Origin: JAFDZV01 sp966128725
Lineage (GTDB): Bacteria; Bacteroidota; Ignavibacteria; OLB7
Direction: 5' to 3'
Length of the DNA stretch: 64,000 nt
Assembly: GCA_966128725.1 (NCBI GenBank)
Contig: CBHYLN010000001.1
Span: forward strand, 1-64,000
Part shown: positions 42,483-51,415 of the stretch, in pieces
How the letters are laid out: every line of letters begins with the position of its first letter
Numbering within the stretch: the stretch's first letter is position 1
The notes under the pieces: model-generated
Databases searched by the model: none
Seen by the model: the letters and a program-made list of their open reading frames with translations, nothing else
What the model was told of the DNA's origin: nothing
Made by a program: the position numbers and the translations under genes

Positions 42483-44507
42483 CTAACGCACTACACGCAC
42501 AATGCTGGTGGCAACGGCATCGGAAGCCACAATCCGCACCAGGTAGGCTCCGCTGGCAAGCGCCGATACATCCAGATCGGCGGCATGCTCGCCGCGATCA
42601 AGCTGGCCAACCGGAACTTGCATCAACAAACGGCCCAATCGGTCGAACACCATCATCTGGACATCGCCGGGCATTGAGGTACGGAAGCGTACAAGCGCAC
42701 GATTGGCGCTGGGGTTTGGCGCTATCGCGATAATTGCCGTCTGGCCATTGTCGCCGGTCACCCCCGTTACGGCCGAGGGCTCCAGATGCACCACAAACAC
42801 TCGCGATTCGCTGAACGGCCCCCAGCCCGTGGCATTGTGCGCGCGAACCCGCCACCAGACACGCATCCCGTCCACCAGGCCGGTTCGCGCAACGGTAGTA
42901 TCGGTGATGGTGGAATCCGCGATCGATGTTGCGAAGAGCGAATCCAGGGCCACCTCCACCCAGTACCGATCAACAGCCGGCGCCCCGGCACGCCACACAA
43001 GACGCGCCGAAAGATCGGTGAGCACCTCGCCCTGCGCCGGCGCCACCAGGGTAACCGCCTGTGGGAGCGGCAATGTCACGGTGAAACTCCACACGGTTGA
43101 CCACGGACTTTCCACCAGGCTGGCACCGGCGCCCGCGCGCGCCAGCACTCGCCAGTAATACGTGCCGATCGCAAGCGGCCCCACAGGGCGCTGCACGCCG
43201 GTCTGCGTTGAGTCATCCACCAGAACGGAGGCAAACGTTGCCGACGTTGAAAGCTGAATGCGATATCGCTCGGCACCGTTCGAGCCGTTCCATCTGAGCG
43301 TTGGGGAGCTTACCGCGATCAGGCCCCCATTGGCCGGCGCTGCAAGTGTTGGCGCCAGAAGGCTTGGCGGCGGGGGAGGGGGTGTCGGCAGCGAATCACC
43401 AAGATGGATGTACCATGGGTTCATCATCTCGTCCACATACAGGCCGCGGATTACGGCATTGCCGTCGATCCGGGCGTTGCCCCATGCATTGGCCCAGTTG
43501 GTGTTCACGTAGCAGAAGCCCTTCACTTCCTCGTGCACATCAAGGAATCTGAAGAACGGATCGAACCAGGTGTACCAATCGTTGTAGCCGTCGGTGCTGT
43601 CGGCAGTGATGTTCATCGTGGCCGCGGATACCTCCGAGGCAAGCACCGGCTTTCCCTTTGCGCGCGCCAAGGAAAGGAACAACTCCGTTTTGCCGCGCGG
43701 CGTAATGCCGAACGCGTCGCTCTCGGGATAGGTGATATCGAACTCCTCGGGGAAGAACAGATCGATGCCGAACCAGTCCACATAGCCGTCGCCGGGATAC
43801 CAGCGAGCACCACGCCCATCGCTTGAATCGAAGTCGGCCGCGGCTTGCGGGATATAACACCAGATGAACGCAACCGAATCGGCCGCGCCCAGCGCACGGA
43901 ATCGATCGACGATTTTGCGGAACGCAAGCGGGTAGAGATACGGATGGTAGCCGTTCCAGGTGGCGTTGAACTCGAAGCCGGGACGCACGAACATCCGCCT
44001 GCCAAAGGCCTTGCAGATCAGGGCAAGGCTGTCGATCACCGCATCGTACCGGTTCGTGGTGGCGATGATGCTGTCGGTGCCGATTGCCCCGTCGGTAAGG
44101 TCGAAGCTCAGCTCCGGTATGCGCCCGATGGCGCGTTCGGTGGCCAACACGGCTCGAAGCTGCGAATAACGCGGCGTTGGCGCGCCCGGGATCTCGTAGT
44201 ACAGCTTGCCGATAATGGGTTGCGTGGTGCTGTCCATCGCGGTGGTATAGGCGGTAACCTCGGCGGTCAGCCCGTCCACGCCATGATATACACGGCCCGA
44301 GTCAGGTTCGAATTTCGCGCGTGCAGCCAGCATGCTGGCCGCATCCCCGGTGCGAGCGCGTATGGCCGGCAAGTCGCCCCTTTCAGCATAACGGGCGCGG
44401 GCGGCCTCACCGGCGATGGAACGGGGAACGTAGTTGCGGGTTCGCTGTGCCGTGGCAACGGACGCGATAACAAGCAACAGCAGCAGGAAAGTAAATGGCA
44501 ATCGCAT
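42483..44507 (-). CDS. Exported GH26-like glycoside hydrolase with FN3-type and sorting domains
   Basis: This is a 674-residue protein with signal peptide 1-21 (ending SVATAQ). The catalytic region (about 60-400) contains RPGFEFNATWNGYHP (Glu at about 178), which matches the GH26 acid/base motif, and PVLASEVSAATM (Glu at about 288), a candidate nucleophile. KGFCYVNTNWANAWGNARID closes the barrel. A PPPPPP linker leads to two fibronectin-III-like modules (about 415-590), each with 'Y.W.V.A....G' strands. A sorting domain (APNPSANRALVRFRTS) occupies about the last 75 residues. A secreted mannan- or xylan-type endo-hydrolase is the likeliest role; specificity cannot be read. The longer open frame to 44609 lacks a signal sequence. 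Confidence 0.78.
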   Translation of the reverse strand: MRLPFTFLLLLLVIASVATAQRTRNYVPRSIAGEAARARYAERGDLPAIRARTGDAASMLAARAKFEPDSGRVYHGVDGLTAEVTAYTTAMDSTTQPIIGKLYYEIPGAPTPRYSQLRAVLATERAIGRIPELSFDLTDGAIGTDSIIATTNRYDAVIDSLALICKAFGRRMFVRPGFEFNATWNGYHPYLYPLAFRKIVDRFRALGAADSVAFIWCYIPQAAADFDSSDGRGARWYPGDGYVDWFGIDLFFPEEFDITYPESDAFGITPRGKTELFLSLARAKGKPVLASEVSAATMNITADSTDGYNDWYTWFDPFFRFLDVHEEVKGFCYVNTNWANAWGNARIDGNAVIRGLYVDEMMNPWYIHLGDSLPTPPPPPPSLLAPTLAAPANGGLIAVSSPTLRWNGSNGAERYRIQLSTSATFASVLVDDSTQTGVQRPVGPLAIGTYYWRVLARAGAGASLVESPWSTVWSFTVTLPLPQAVTLVAPAQGEVLTDLSARLVWRAGAPAVDRYWVEVALDSLFATSIADSTITDTTVARTGLVDGMRVWWRVRAHNATGWGPFSESRVFVVHLEPSAVTGVTGDNGQTAIIAIAPNPSANRALVRFRTSMPGDVQMMVFDRLGRLLMQVPVGQLDRGEHAADLDVSALASGAYLVRIVASDAVATSIVRVVR

Positions 44508-44615
44508 GGCGTGCGTATGGACTCGTTCAATGGACAACGGAATTCGGGGATCGGCTCCTTGCGGAATGATCCCGGCATTGTCGACAAAGTAACGAGCGCC
44601 AGCGGTCATTCCCGC

Positions 44616-45422
44616 TTATCCACCAGCAACCCGCAGCAGCACAACGGCGTTCAACAAATAGTCCCCAGCCCCGGCTCGCACGCCGAAGGTGCATGTGGCC
44701 ACGTACGTACCCTTCGGGGCACCGCTATAAACAACCGTGAACTGTTTCGAGCTGTCGGGATTGATCACCGCTGGCGCGGAGAACGTCGATAAGGACACAT
44801 ACGACGCCCCGGGACCGCCTATCGAAAACGAGTAGATGGTGATGGGGCTACAGGCCGACGAGCGTATCGTGCCCACGCGCTGGGCGGCCGAGGAGTCAGG
44901 CACATCAAATCGCACCGTATCCACAGTAACCGCTTTGTTGAACACAATGCCGTTGGCCACCACCGGCATCCGCTGCGTAGTGTGCTCACCGCCCACGGAA
45001 TTGCCGTCGATAACGATTTCATCACTGAATCGACCATTGCTACGGGCCGTAAAATTCACCGTAACGGTGGTGGAGTCACCCAATACACCCCTGGGCATCA
45101 GCTCGATCGGAAGACGCGCCGCTCCCAACGAAAACCCCTGCTGACCGTTTGCCAGACCGATACTGTTGATAATCAACGAGCGTGCGGTATCGAGATTCCG
45201 GATGACAACCGTGCGTACGGCATCGAGGTCAACAAACGTGCACAAAAAATCCACCGAATCCGGTTCAACCGAATACAGGGTTGGGACAGACACCAGCGTA
45301 TCATATGCCAGGCGCCGATTTGCATCCACATCGCTTGGCGACTGGCAGGAGAGGATCGCGGCCGATACAACCGCGCAAACAACCGGAAGCAGCCACACTG
45401 AAACGGAGCAACGCTGCATCAT
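44616..45422 (-). CDS. Lipoprotein with choice-of-anchor-D-like domain
   Basis: This is a 268-residue protein with lipobox AILSC (Cys26). The mature part has two repeats of an ASPM/choice-of-anchor-D-like beta-sandwich: VDFLCTFVDLDAVRTVVIRN and VRFDVPDSSAAQRVGTIRSS, each followed by a 'G...F.......P..i.P' segment (PRGVLGDSTTVTVNFTARSN; INPDSSKQFTVVYSGAPKGT). This fold is related to the modules of the giant surface proteins at 51-64 kb. It starts 6 bp after the anti-sigma-like gene and is therefore the third gene of that operon, perhaps a periplasmic or surface partner of the sensor. Confidence 0.78.
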   Translation of the reverse strand: MMQRCSVSVWLLPVVCAVVSAAILSCQSPSDVDANRRLAYDTLVSVPTLYSVEPDSVDFLCTFVDLDAVRTVVIRNLDTARSLIINSIGLANGQQGFSLGAARLPIELMPRGVLGDSTTVTVNFTARSNGRFSDEIVIDGNSVGGEHTTQRMPVVANGIVFNKAVTVDTVRFDVPDSSAAQRVGTIRSSACSPITIYSFSIGGPGASYVSLSTFSAPAVINPDSSKQFTVVYSGAPKGTYVATCTFGVRAGAGDYLLNAVVLLRVAGG

Positions 45423-45428
45423 TGGCTC

Positions 45429-46823
45429 CTAGAAATCGATGGACATACCATACGTAGCGCCGACTTTCGACGTACTGAACCAGCTCCCCTGATAGCGATA
45501 TCCCAACAGGCTTCCTTCGGCGCCAAGCAGCGCTCCCACACGACCAACCTGAAACCTGAAGCCCAGCAGCACGCGCGCCATCGGCCCGGTGGCCATTCCG
45601 CCGGCTATGAGCCGGGCAAACGGATGCGCGCCGGCAAGCAGCGGCACCGCGCCAAACGTCCGCTGGTACGCCGCACCGGCCCACAGGGCCAGATAGTTCT
45701 GCTCCACACGCATACGCAAACCCTGCTCCGACATGCCCTCGTACTGTTGCAGGACATGCTCCTGACCAACTTCCACACCAATGGCATTATCGCCATCCGG
45801 CGCATAGAACACTGCGGCCGCGATGTTGTTGATCGGCGGCGTGGCCAACGGCGCTATGTCAGGGCTCGGATAGGAGCGCAGCGCGGCAACGCCACGCAGG
45901 TAAAACTGAAGGTGGTCGATCGGCTCGGCCTCCGCCAGCGCGTCGGGGCTGTGTTCGGGCATCCCATCTGGAGCACGCCAGCGGCTGCCGGTATCGAGCC
46001 CTTCAGCCGGTAGAACACGAACGCTACGAAGCCGTGCACGATCGATCACGGGCGCCAACACGGCTGGCAGGGTATCGGCTCGTTGGGCGGCTCTTGCCGC
46101 ACCATCAAGCGATCCTGCGTCGTTCGGAGAATGGTTTTCGCCAATCGCTGCCCGCATGTCCCGAATGTCCTGACGCTCGGTGACCCGGTTCGCGGCCTGC
46201 CTGCGCCGCGGTGCATACGCACGGGAATCTCCCCAGGCAGTTGCGGCCACGCTGCCACGCGCACGAGCTCGATCGTGCGCACGGTTGCCGTTGGCTTGAT
46301 ATGCCGCACCGGCCGATTGGCCGATCCCGGTCCCGGGCCGATCCAATCCGTTTGCCGATGCCGCCGCCAAACCTGCATCCAACCGAGGGGGCACCGCCGG
46401 ACGATCGGACTGCTGGACCGCAGGCTGATCGTTGGGAAATGTTGCGGCCAGGCCTTGAGGCCGGACGGACGCATCCGATGGTTTCAGCAGCAGCAGCATG
46501 ACACCGGCTGTTGTGATCGCCGAAACAATGGCCACGAATGCGCGACCGCGAAAGAGCCGCAACCAGAAGCCGGTGACCGCCGCTGTCACAGCGGCGGCGG
46601 GCGGCACCAGGCCTGTAGCGGCCATCACACGCGATGCGAGATAGGCGGGCGGCTCCAGCAGCGAGCCATGCAGCGCCGATCGCACCGAAATAAGTTGGCG
46701 GAGTTCCTGCTGTAGTTCCTGATTCTGTGCAAGCGAATAGAACAGCGTCGATGTTTCGACACCGTCAAGCTCGTTGTCCAGGAACGCACACAGAAGCTCT
46801 GAATATGACGTTGACTCGTTCAT
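45429..46823 (-). CDS. Anti-sigma-like membrane protein with outer-membrane-like C-terminus
   Basis: This is a 464-residue protein. The N-terminal cytoplasmic part (1-90) is helical (LCAFLDNELDGVETSTLFYS; LQQELRQLISVRSALHG), typical of anti-sigma regulators. A single membrane helix lies at about 95-113 (FVAIVSAITTAGVMLLLL). A long Ala/Arg-rich linker (about 120-275) follows. The C-terminal 190 residues look like outer-membrane strands (VFYAPDGDNAIGVEVGQEHV, RVEQNYLALWAGAAYQRTF, MARVLLGFRFQVGRVGALLG) and end in MSIDF. It follows the sigma gene by 30 bp. It may bind the sigma factor inside and contact the outer membrane outside. The role is inferred from context and topology. Confidence 0.68.
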   Translation of the reverse strand: MNESTSYSELLCAFLDNELDGVETSTLFYSLAQNQELQQELRQLISVRSALHGSLLEPPAYLASRVMAATGLVPPAAAVTAAVTGFWLRLFRGRAFVAIVSAITTAGVMLLLLKPSDASVRPQGLAATFPNDQPAVQQSDRPAVPPRLDAGLAAASANGLDRPGTGIGQSAGAAYQANGNRAHDRARARGSVAATAWGDSRAYAPRRRQAANRVTERQDIRDMRAAIGENHSPNDAGSLDGAARAAQRADTLPAVLAPVIDRARLRSVRVLPAEGLDTGSRWRAPDGMPEHSPDALAEAEPIDHLQFYLRGVAALRSYPSPDIAPLATPPINNIAAAVFYAPDGDNAIGVEVGQEHVLQQYEGMSEQGLRMRVEQNYLALWAGAAYQRTFGAVPLLAGAHPFARLIAGGMATGPMARVLLGFRFQVGRVGALLGAEGSLLGYRYQGSWFSTSKVGATYGMSIDF

Positions 46824-46853
46824 TGCCGGAAGAGCGTTTCGTGCAGGGACCGG

Positions 46854-47417
46854 TTATCGCTGCATGTCCTCAAAGTAAGGGGCCAGAATCCCCCGCAGCT
46901 TCTGCTTGGCGCGGAAGATCCGCACCCGTACAATTGGCATGGTCGTATCGGTTACCTCGGCGATCTGGTTATATGTCAGCCCCAGATATTCCTTCATCAC
47001 CAACGCCTCGCGATAGTGTTCCGGAAGCATTTCGATCGCCATTTCCACCAGCCGTGTCAGCTCGGCACTATCGTGTTGTTGATGACTGTTCGGTAGATGA
47101 AAATCCTCGAGCGCAACCGTTGTGTTCGCCTTGCGACGGCGTTCGTTCAGGCAAAGGTTACGCGCGATGCGGAGCAGGAACGCCGGGGCATTGGTAAGCT
47201 CACGTTCGGAAAGCAGGCTATTGTAAAACCGAACGAACGTCTCCTGGAACATGTCCTCGGCCGCCATCGTTTCGCCCATCATTCTGCGGCAATACGTATA
47301 CACGCGCGGAGAGTGCCGTGCATACAGCTCCATGAACACGGCGTGCGCATCGCTTCGCGACGAACGCAGCATTCCATGGAGCTCGCCGTCGGACTTCGTG
47401 GAGAGCGTGGATGACAT
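46854..47417 (-). CDS. ECF-family RNA polymerase sigma factor
   Basis: This is a 187-residue protein. Region 2 is at about 25-95 (FMELYARHSPRVYTYCRRMM, EDMFQETFVRFYNSLLSE, RIARNLCLNERRRKAN). Region 4 is at about 125-180 (LPEHYREALVMKEYLGLTYN and AEVTDTTMPIVRVRIFRAKQ). It is first in an operon with a membrane-spanning anti-sigma-like gene and a lipoprotein. This is the third sigma/anti-sigma system of the window. The more distal upstream region (47825-48047) contains a candidate structured RNA on the opposite strand. Confidence 0.92.
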   Translation of the reverse strand: MSSTLSTKSDGELHGMLRSSRSDAHAVFMELYARHSPRVYTYCRRMMGETMAAEDMFQETFVRFYNSLLSERELTNAPAFLLRIARNLCLNERRRKANTTVALEDFHLPNSHQQHDSAELTRLVEMAIEMLPEHYREALVMKEYLGLTYNQIAEVTDTTMPIVRVRIFRAKQKLRGILAPYFEDMQR

Positions 47418-47824
47418 TCAGATTCCCGGGGTTGAGATCTCGGTACCAGCTGTAATAACCGTTGGAAGCCGTATCTGTCACGCTCGTGGTGAAAAAAGCC
47501 CAGGCATGCATCCGGTTGGCACGTTGCGGACAATGGCCTGTAAACGATCATCCCGGAACAGCCGCAATGCCCTGTACTGCCCAGCCGAAACCCGAGATAC
47601 GGCCCCGTGAAGAACCATCACGACAATGCGTAGTAAATGAGTAGGGGCACCGGTTGTGAGCCACGGTATTATTGCATCGAGAGAGGTTATGCTGATGACC
47701 GATAACCGGCGGCAGCATACGATTCGGAAGCAGTGATTGGATGAACCTGTGGATATGTAGCAGAAGAGTAGTGCGTGAACTACGCCATCCACAATGAAAG
47801 GCGAGAGAGAGAGAAGGAACTATG

Positions 47825-47976
47825 GGGTAGGGTCTCAATCACCACCGTGTGCAGGGCTCAACTGCTGACGGCAGGAATGTGGAATACACGCCGGAGAGCT
47901 TGTCAGAGGCAGTTTCTACGAACACAGGACCGGAGTTCGTAGGACGGAGCGGGCACGGTGGTGCCTCCCCCTATCC
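47825..47976 (+). ncRNA. Candidate structured non-coding RNA
   Basis: A closing helix is formed by GGGTAGGG (47825-47832) with CCCTATCC (47969-47976). An internal loop follows, then a perfect ten-pair helix CACCACCGTG (47840-47849) with CACGGTGGTG (47954-47963). Inside are two hairpins: CTGAC...GTCAG (47864-47868/47902-47906), containing nested GGC/GCC and GTG/CAC pairs, and CTACGAAC/GTTCGTAG (47916-47923/47935-47942). Four bases later comes a terminator whose T-run is on the + strand. No + strand protein gene leads into it, so an independent RNA transcript is plausible. I do not recognise it as 6S, SRP, tmRNA or RNase P RNA. This is pattern evidence only, and the function is unknown. Confidence 0.4.
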
Positions 47977-47980
47977 AAAA

Positions 47981-48047
47981 CCAGCCTGAATGTGGCCGCC
48001 CGCTGTTCGTACCCTCGGGATGGCATTACATTCAGGCTGGATTTTTT
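47981..48047. terminator. Strong intrinsic terminator, probably bidirectional
   Basis: CCAGCCTGAATGT (47981-47993) is exactly complementary to 48028-48040. On the + strand it is followed by ATTTTTT, and on the - strand by GGTTTTGG. It can end the M61 peptidase gene (-) and the candidate RNA (+). Confidence 0.75.
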
Positions 48048-48074
48048 CGTGCGGGCAGGCGCGTGCCGAAATCA

Positions 48075-49961
48075 TTACCGGGGCGTACGCTTGCCACGGC
48101 CCCCGGGACGTGGGGATATGCCGGTAAGCCAGTGTTCGCGGGCACGCTTCTGCGATTCGCTTGCCTGGCTCCGCGGCTCGATGCGATAGGGGCGCGTATC
48201 GCGCTCGGCGATCGTCAATCGTGTGGTGCGTAGTCGCGGCCCTCGGAAGCAGGTAAGTTCAACAGTGTCGCCAGGCTGCGTTGTGCCCAGAACGCGATCC
48301 CACTGTTTGCCATCAACGCGTTGGCCGTCGATGGCCAGGATCTGGTCGCCCGCACTGATGCCCGCGATGCTTGCGGGCGAAGGCTCAAGCACATTCAGTA
48401 CCCGCACAAACGGATCGGCGGCGCGGTCGCGAGCATCGGCAACCACAATCCCCGTAAAGACCTGCCGCCCGCCAGTATCGCTCACCGTTCTCCGCGATCG
48501 TGCTCTGGTTTCGGCGCGGACAAGATCAAGCCCCACGTACGCCAGGTGCGCTTCGTAGTCCATCTCCTCGGTGCCCACAATCAGCCGCTGCAGGTATTCG
48601 CGCGCCGCACGGCCTGCAACACGCTCGGTTGCGGCAAGCACATCCTGTTCGGTATAACCATTTCCGCGAAGGTAATAGTTGCCCTCTTCAGCCTCGGCAT
48701 ACGTGGCGCGATAGAGTTCGCGGATCAAATCATCCAGCGATCGCTGCCCGGATGTGCGCTTGCGGATCTCCAGATCAAGCAGAAGCGCCGTCACGGCCCC
48801 TTTGTAGTAGTAGTTGACGTAGGTGTTCTTGAAGTTGGATGTCGCGGCAGCCGGGTTCCGGGCGCTCAGCGCGAACCAGGTGTCGAAGCTGGACTCCCGG
48901 AGATTCCTGTGAAAGCGTCCCGGCGAACGGTCCACCTGATTGACCTCGGCAACAAGATGCTTGTAGAACTCTCGATCGTCCCAGATCCCCGCCCGGCGTA
49001 CCATCAGATGCCCGTAGTACTGTGTGAACCCTTCGGCGAACCACAGAAGCGTGGTGTGATGCTCGCGCGCGTAATCGAAAGGACCAAGCTCAACCGGGCG
49101 AAGCCGTTTCACGTTCCATAGATGGAAGAACTCGTGCGACGATACGTCGAGCAGATCGGCATAAACGTCGTCGCTCATGATCGAGTCGCTCATCACCAAT
49201 CGGGTGGAGGCCTGATGCTCCATGCCATCGCCCGACGCGGCATACGGATCCACGTTCACAAGGAAGTAGTAGTCATCAAGCTCGGGTTTGCCGAACGTGC
49301 TGGTATAGGCTCGCACAATCTTTTCAAGATCGGCCATATACTTGTCGAGCCGTTCGGCAAGCGGGCCACGCTTCGGCGGCAGGGGCACGCCGGCAAGGTC
49401 GATAACGACGTGGTAGGTTACCCCATCGGATTGGAATCGGCGATGGATGGGCGTCCCGATTTCCAGCGGTGAATCGATCAGTTGATCGTAGTTGGCCGCG
49501 ATGAAGACCGTACTCCCCGCGCGGCGGCGGCGCTTCAACGCCGTATACACACGCCAATGCTCCGGTGCCTCAACGCGCAGCTCTATCGGCTCATCCGATC
49601 GCCCGATCACATATCCGAATACCGACGAACCATTTACAGCGGCGTGCCGATCATCGAGTTGCGAGAAGGTTCCGCTCAGCGTATCGCCGAACATGCGGTA
49701 CCGAATGCATATGCTACCCGTCCCAGTGCAATGGATGCGCCACGTTCCCTTTGCTACATGCTCTGTGGCGAGCGCCGTGCCGGCTGCATCGTGCGCACGA
49801 AGCTCCTGCACATTGCGTGCGAAGTCGTAGATGAAATAGCGACCGGGCGACCACGCCGGAAACTCGAGGTCCAGGTACGGGGCACCGTTGGTTTCCAGAG
49901 CAATCTCGACACCGAACAGGTGTGTTGCAGGTTGATCAAGCCGAAGCGTGTATTGAATCAT
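48075..49961 (-). CDS. M61-family peptidase with PDZ domain
   Basis: This is a 628-residue protein of the glycyl-aminopeptidase (M61) family. The N-terminal beta domain (1-170) has DLEFPAWSPGRYFIYDFARN. The catalytic domain (about 170-480) has GMEHQAST (246-253), zinc ligands His276 and His280 with Glu277 in SSHEFFHLWNVKRLRP, and Glu310 in WFAEGFTQYYG. The PDZ domain is at about 500-590 (ILEPSPASIAGISAGDQILA and VDGKQWDRVLG). No signal peptide is evident at the ATG at 49961, though relatives are sometimes exported. The basic C-terminal tail may be disordered. It lies between a strong terminator and the radical SAM gene, from which it diverges. Confidence 0.92.
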   Translation of the reverse strand: MIQYTLRLDQPATHLFGVEIALETNGAPYLDLEFPAWSPGRYFIYDFARNVQELRAHDAAGTALATEHVAKGTWRIHCTGTGSICIRYRMFGDTLSGTFSQLDDRHAAVNGSSVFGYVIGRSDEPIELRVEAPEHWRVYTALKRRRRAGSTVFIAANYDQLIDSPLEIGTPIHRRFQSDGVTYHVVIDLAGVPLPPKRGPLAERLDKYMADLEKIVRAYTSTFGKPELDDYYFLVNVDPYAASGDGMEHQASTRLVMSDSIMSDDVYADLLDVSSHEFFHLWNVKRLRPVELGPFDYAREHHTTLLWFAEGFTQYYGHLMVRRAGIWDDREFYKHLVAEVNQVDRSPGRFHRNLRESSFDTWFALSARNPAAATSNFKNTYVNYYYKGAVTALLLDLEIRKRTSGQRSLDDLIRELYRATYAEAEEGNYYLRGNGYTEQDVLAATERVAGRAAREYLQRLIVGTEEMDYEAHLAYVGLDLVRAETRARSRRTVSDTGGRQVFTGIVVADARDRAADPFVRVLNVLEPSPASIAGISAGDQILAIDGQRVDGKQWDRVLGTTQPGDTVELTCFRGPRLRTTRLTIAERDTRPYRIEPRSQASESQKRAREHWLTGISPRPGGRGKRTPR

Positions 49962-50174
49962 CGGGATGTTCGCATGAATACTGTGAGCGGTGGCGGCACA
50001 TGCCTGTCAGACTGCTGAACAACAATCCGAGGTGCCGATGTATTTCAACAGACTGCTATCACCGCTGGGAGCACCGAATCAAGGGGTGCAAAGCTAGGAA
50101 AACCTTGCCGATCGATCGATCCTATGTACTTTGCGCAGGCGTTCACATGAACACCCTCACATACTACGGATATC

Positions 50175-51227
50175 ATGGGCCAGCGCGGGACAGCTCTCAA
50201 TATCGGGAATCGCTTCACGGCACGAACCAGCCAGCGTTTCGACGACGGATGGGGAAGCATGGAAGAGGAATCCGATCCGAAGACGGAGTTTCTGGACGAT
50301 TCGTCGCGGCGGGCATTTGCCACCAACAACAGTCCGGACATCCCCTTCACGCACTCCATCAACCCGTACCGTGGTTGCGAACACGGCTGCGCGTACTGTT
50401 ATGCGCGCCCCACACATGAATACCTCGGCTTCAATCCGGCCCTGGATTTCGAGACGAAGATCATGGTGAAACGTGATGCCGCCCGCCTGGCTCGCGAGGA
50501 AATGATGCGACCCTCGTGGAAGCCCACAACGGTATCGATCAGCGGCGTCACCGATCCGTATCAGCCGGCCGAACGGAAGTTCAGGATCACGCGCAGCATT
50601 CTGGAGGTAATGCTGGAGTTCCGCAATCCGGTTGGCATTGTCACCAAGAATGCGCTGGTGACGCGCGATATCGATCTGCTTGCCGAGATGGCACGGCATC
50701 GCTGTGTGGCGGTGTTTATTTCGCTTACCACGCTCGATCGCGGATTGCAGCGCAGGATGGAACCACGAACATCCACACCGGAGCGGCGGCTGGAAGCAAT
50801 CCGCAGGTTGAGCGAAGCGGGTGTGCCGGTTGGTGTGATGACCGCGCCGGTAATTCCGGGTCTGAACGATGAGGAGATCCCCGCGCTTCTGGAAGCAGCG
50901 CATCAGGCCGGGGCAACGCGCGCCGGCTATGTGATCCTGCGCCTGCCGCTGGCGGTGCGGCCGATTTTTCTGGATTGGTTGGATCGCGAGGAGCCCGGCC
51001 GTGCGGCCAAGGTACGGCATGCCCTGCAGGATATGCGCAACGGTGAGCTGAACGTTGCGGAGTTCGGTTCGCGAATGGGAGGCAGCGGGCCGCGCGCCGA
51101 TATGATCCGAAGGCTGTTCTCCCTGACCACCAAACGCCTGGGCATGAATGCCGTGCCATTGGGCCTTACTATCGAGAACTTCCGCAGGCCAGGCCCCAAC
51201 GGGCAGATGGATCTGTTCTCGGCGTAA
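50175..51227 (+). CDS. PA0069-type radical SAM protein (SplB-like)
   Basis: This is a 350-residue protein. The iron-sulfur motif is C-x3-C-x2-C in GCEHGCAYCYARPTHEYLG (Cys68, Cys72, Cys75), the form found in the PA0069 family and spore photoproduct lyase rather than the CxxxCxxC of typical radical SAM enzymes with aromatic spacing. The surrounding NPYRGCEHGC, SGVTDPYQPAERK and TKNALVTRDIDLLAEMA are family hallmarks, and the protein ends LGLTIENFRRPGPNGQMDLF. It should bind a [4Fe-4S] cluster and S-adenosylmethionine. The substrate of the family is not established; a DNA-repair role is often suspected. There is no strong Shine-Dalgarno. Confidence 0.9.
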   Translation: MGQRGTALNIGNRFTARTSQRFDDGWGSMEEESDPKTEFLDDSSRRAFATNNSPDIPFTHSINPYRGCEHGCAYCYARPTHEYLGFNPALDFETKIMVKRDAARLAREEMMRPSWKPTTVSISGVTDPYQPAERKFRITRSILEVMLEFRNPVGIVTKNALVTRDIDLLAEMARHRCVAVFISLTTLDRGLQRRMEPRTSTPERRLEAIRRLSEAGVPVGVMTAPVIPGLNDEEIPALLEAAHQAGATRAGYVILRLPLAVRPIFLDWLDREEPGRAAKVRHALQDMRNGELNVAEFGSRMGGSGPRADMIRRLFSLTTKRLGMNAVPLGLTIENFRRPGPNGQMDLFSA

Positions 51228-51415
51228 GCGGATTATGGCGCGCACCCGGCACGCCGGGCACGCGGTTTACACCACGGCCCGACGCACCTTGCACGTCAGT
51301 ACGCTGATGCCGGATCGGCCGGTCATGGTTGGCAGCCGGCCACAAACCCACGAACGAACGCCGTATACGCTTCATCAATCGGGCGCCGCTGCGCCACACC
51401 ACCTATCCCACAACC

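Larger units (their letters stand above)
47418..48074. other. 657-bp gap without protein genes
   Basis: Open frames here are short and have no ribosome-binding site or family motif. It holds the sigma-operon upstream region (47418-47800), a GA-rich simple repeat (47801-47817), the candidate structured RNA (47825-47976) and a strong hairpin (47981-48047). Confidence 0.55.

Noticed and set aside
47801..47817. GA-rich run as a possible repeat element
   Set aside because: It is a short simple-sequence tract with no repeat structure elsewhere.
47478..47838. Small minus-strand open frames upstream of the third sigma gene
   Set aside because: They have no ribosome-binding site, no motif and unlike composition, and they overlap each other and the candidate RNA region.
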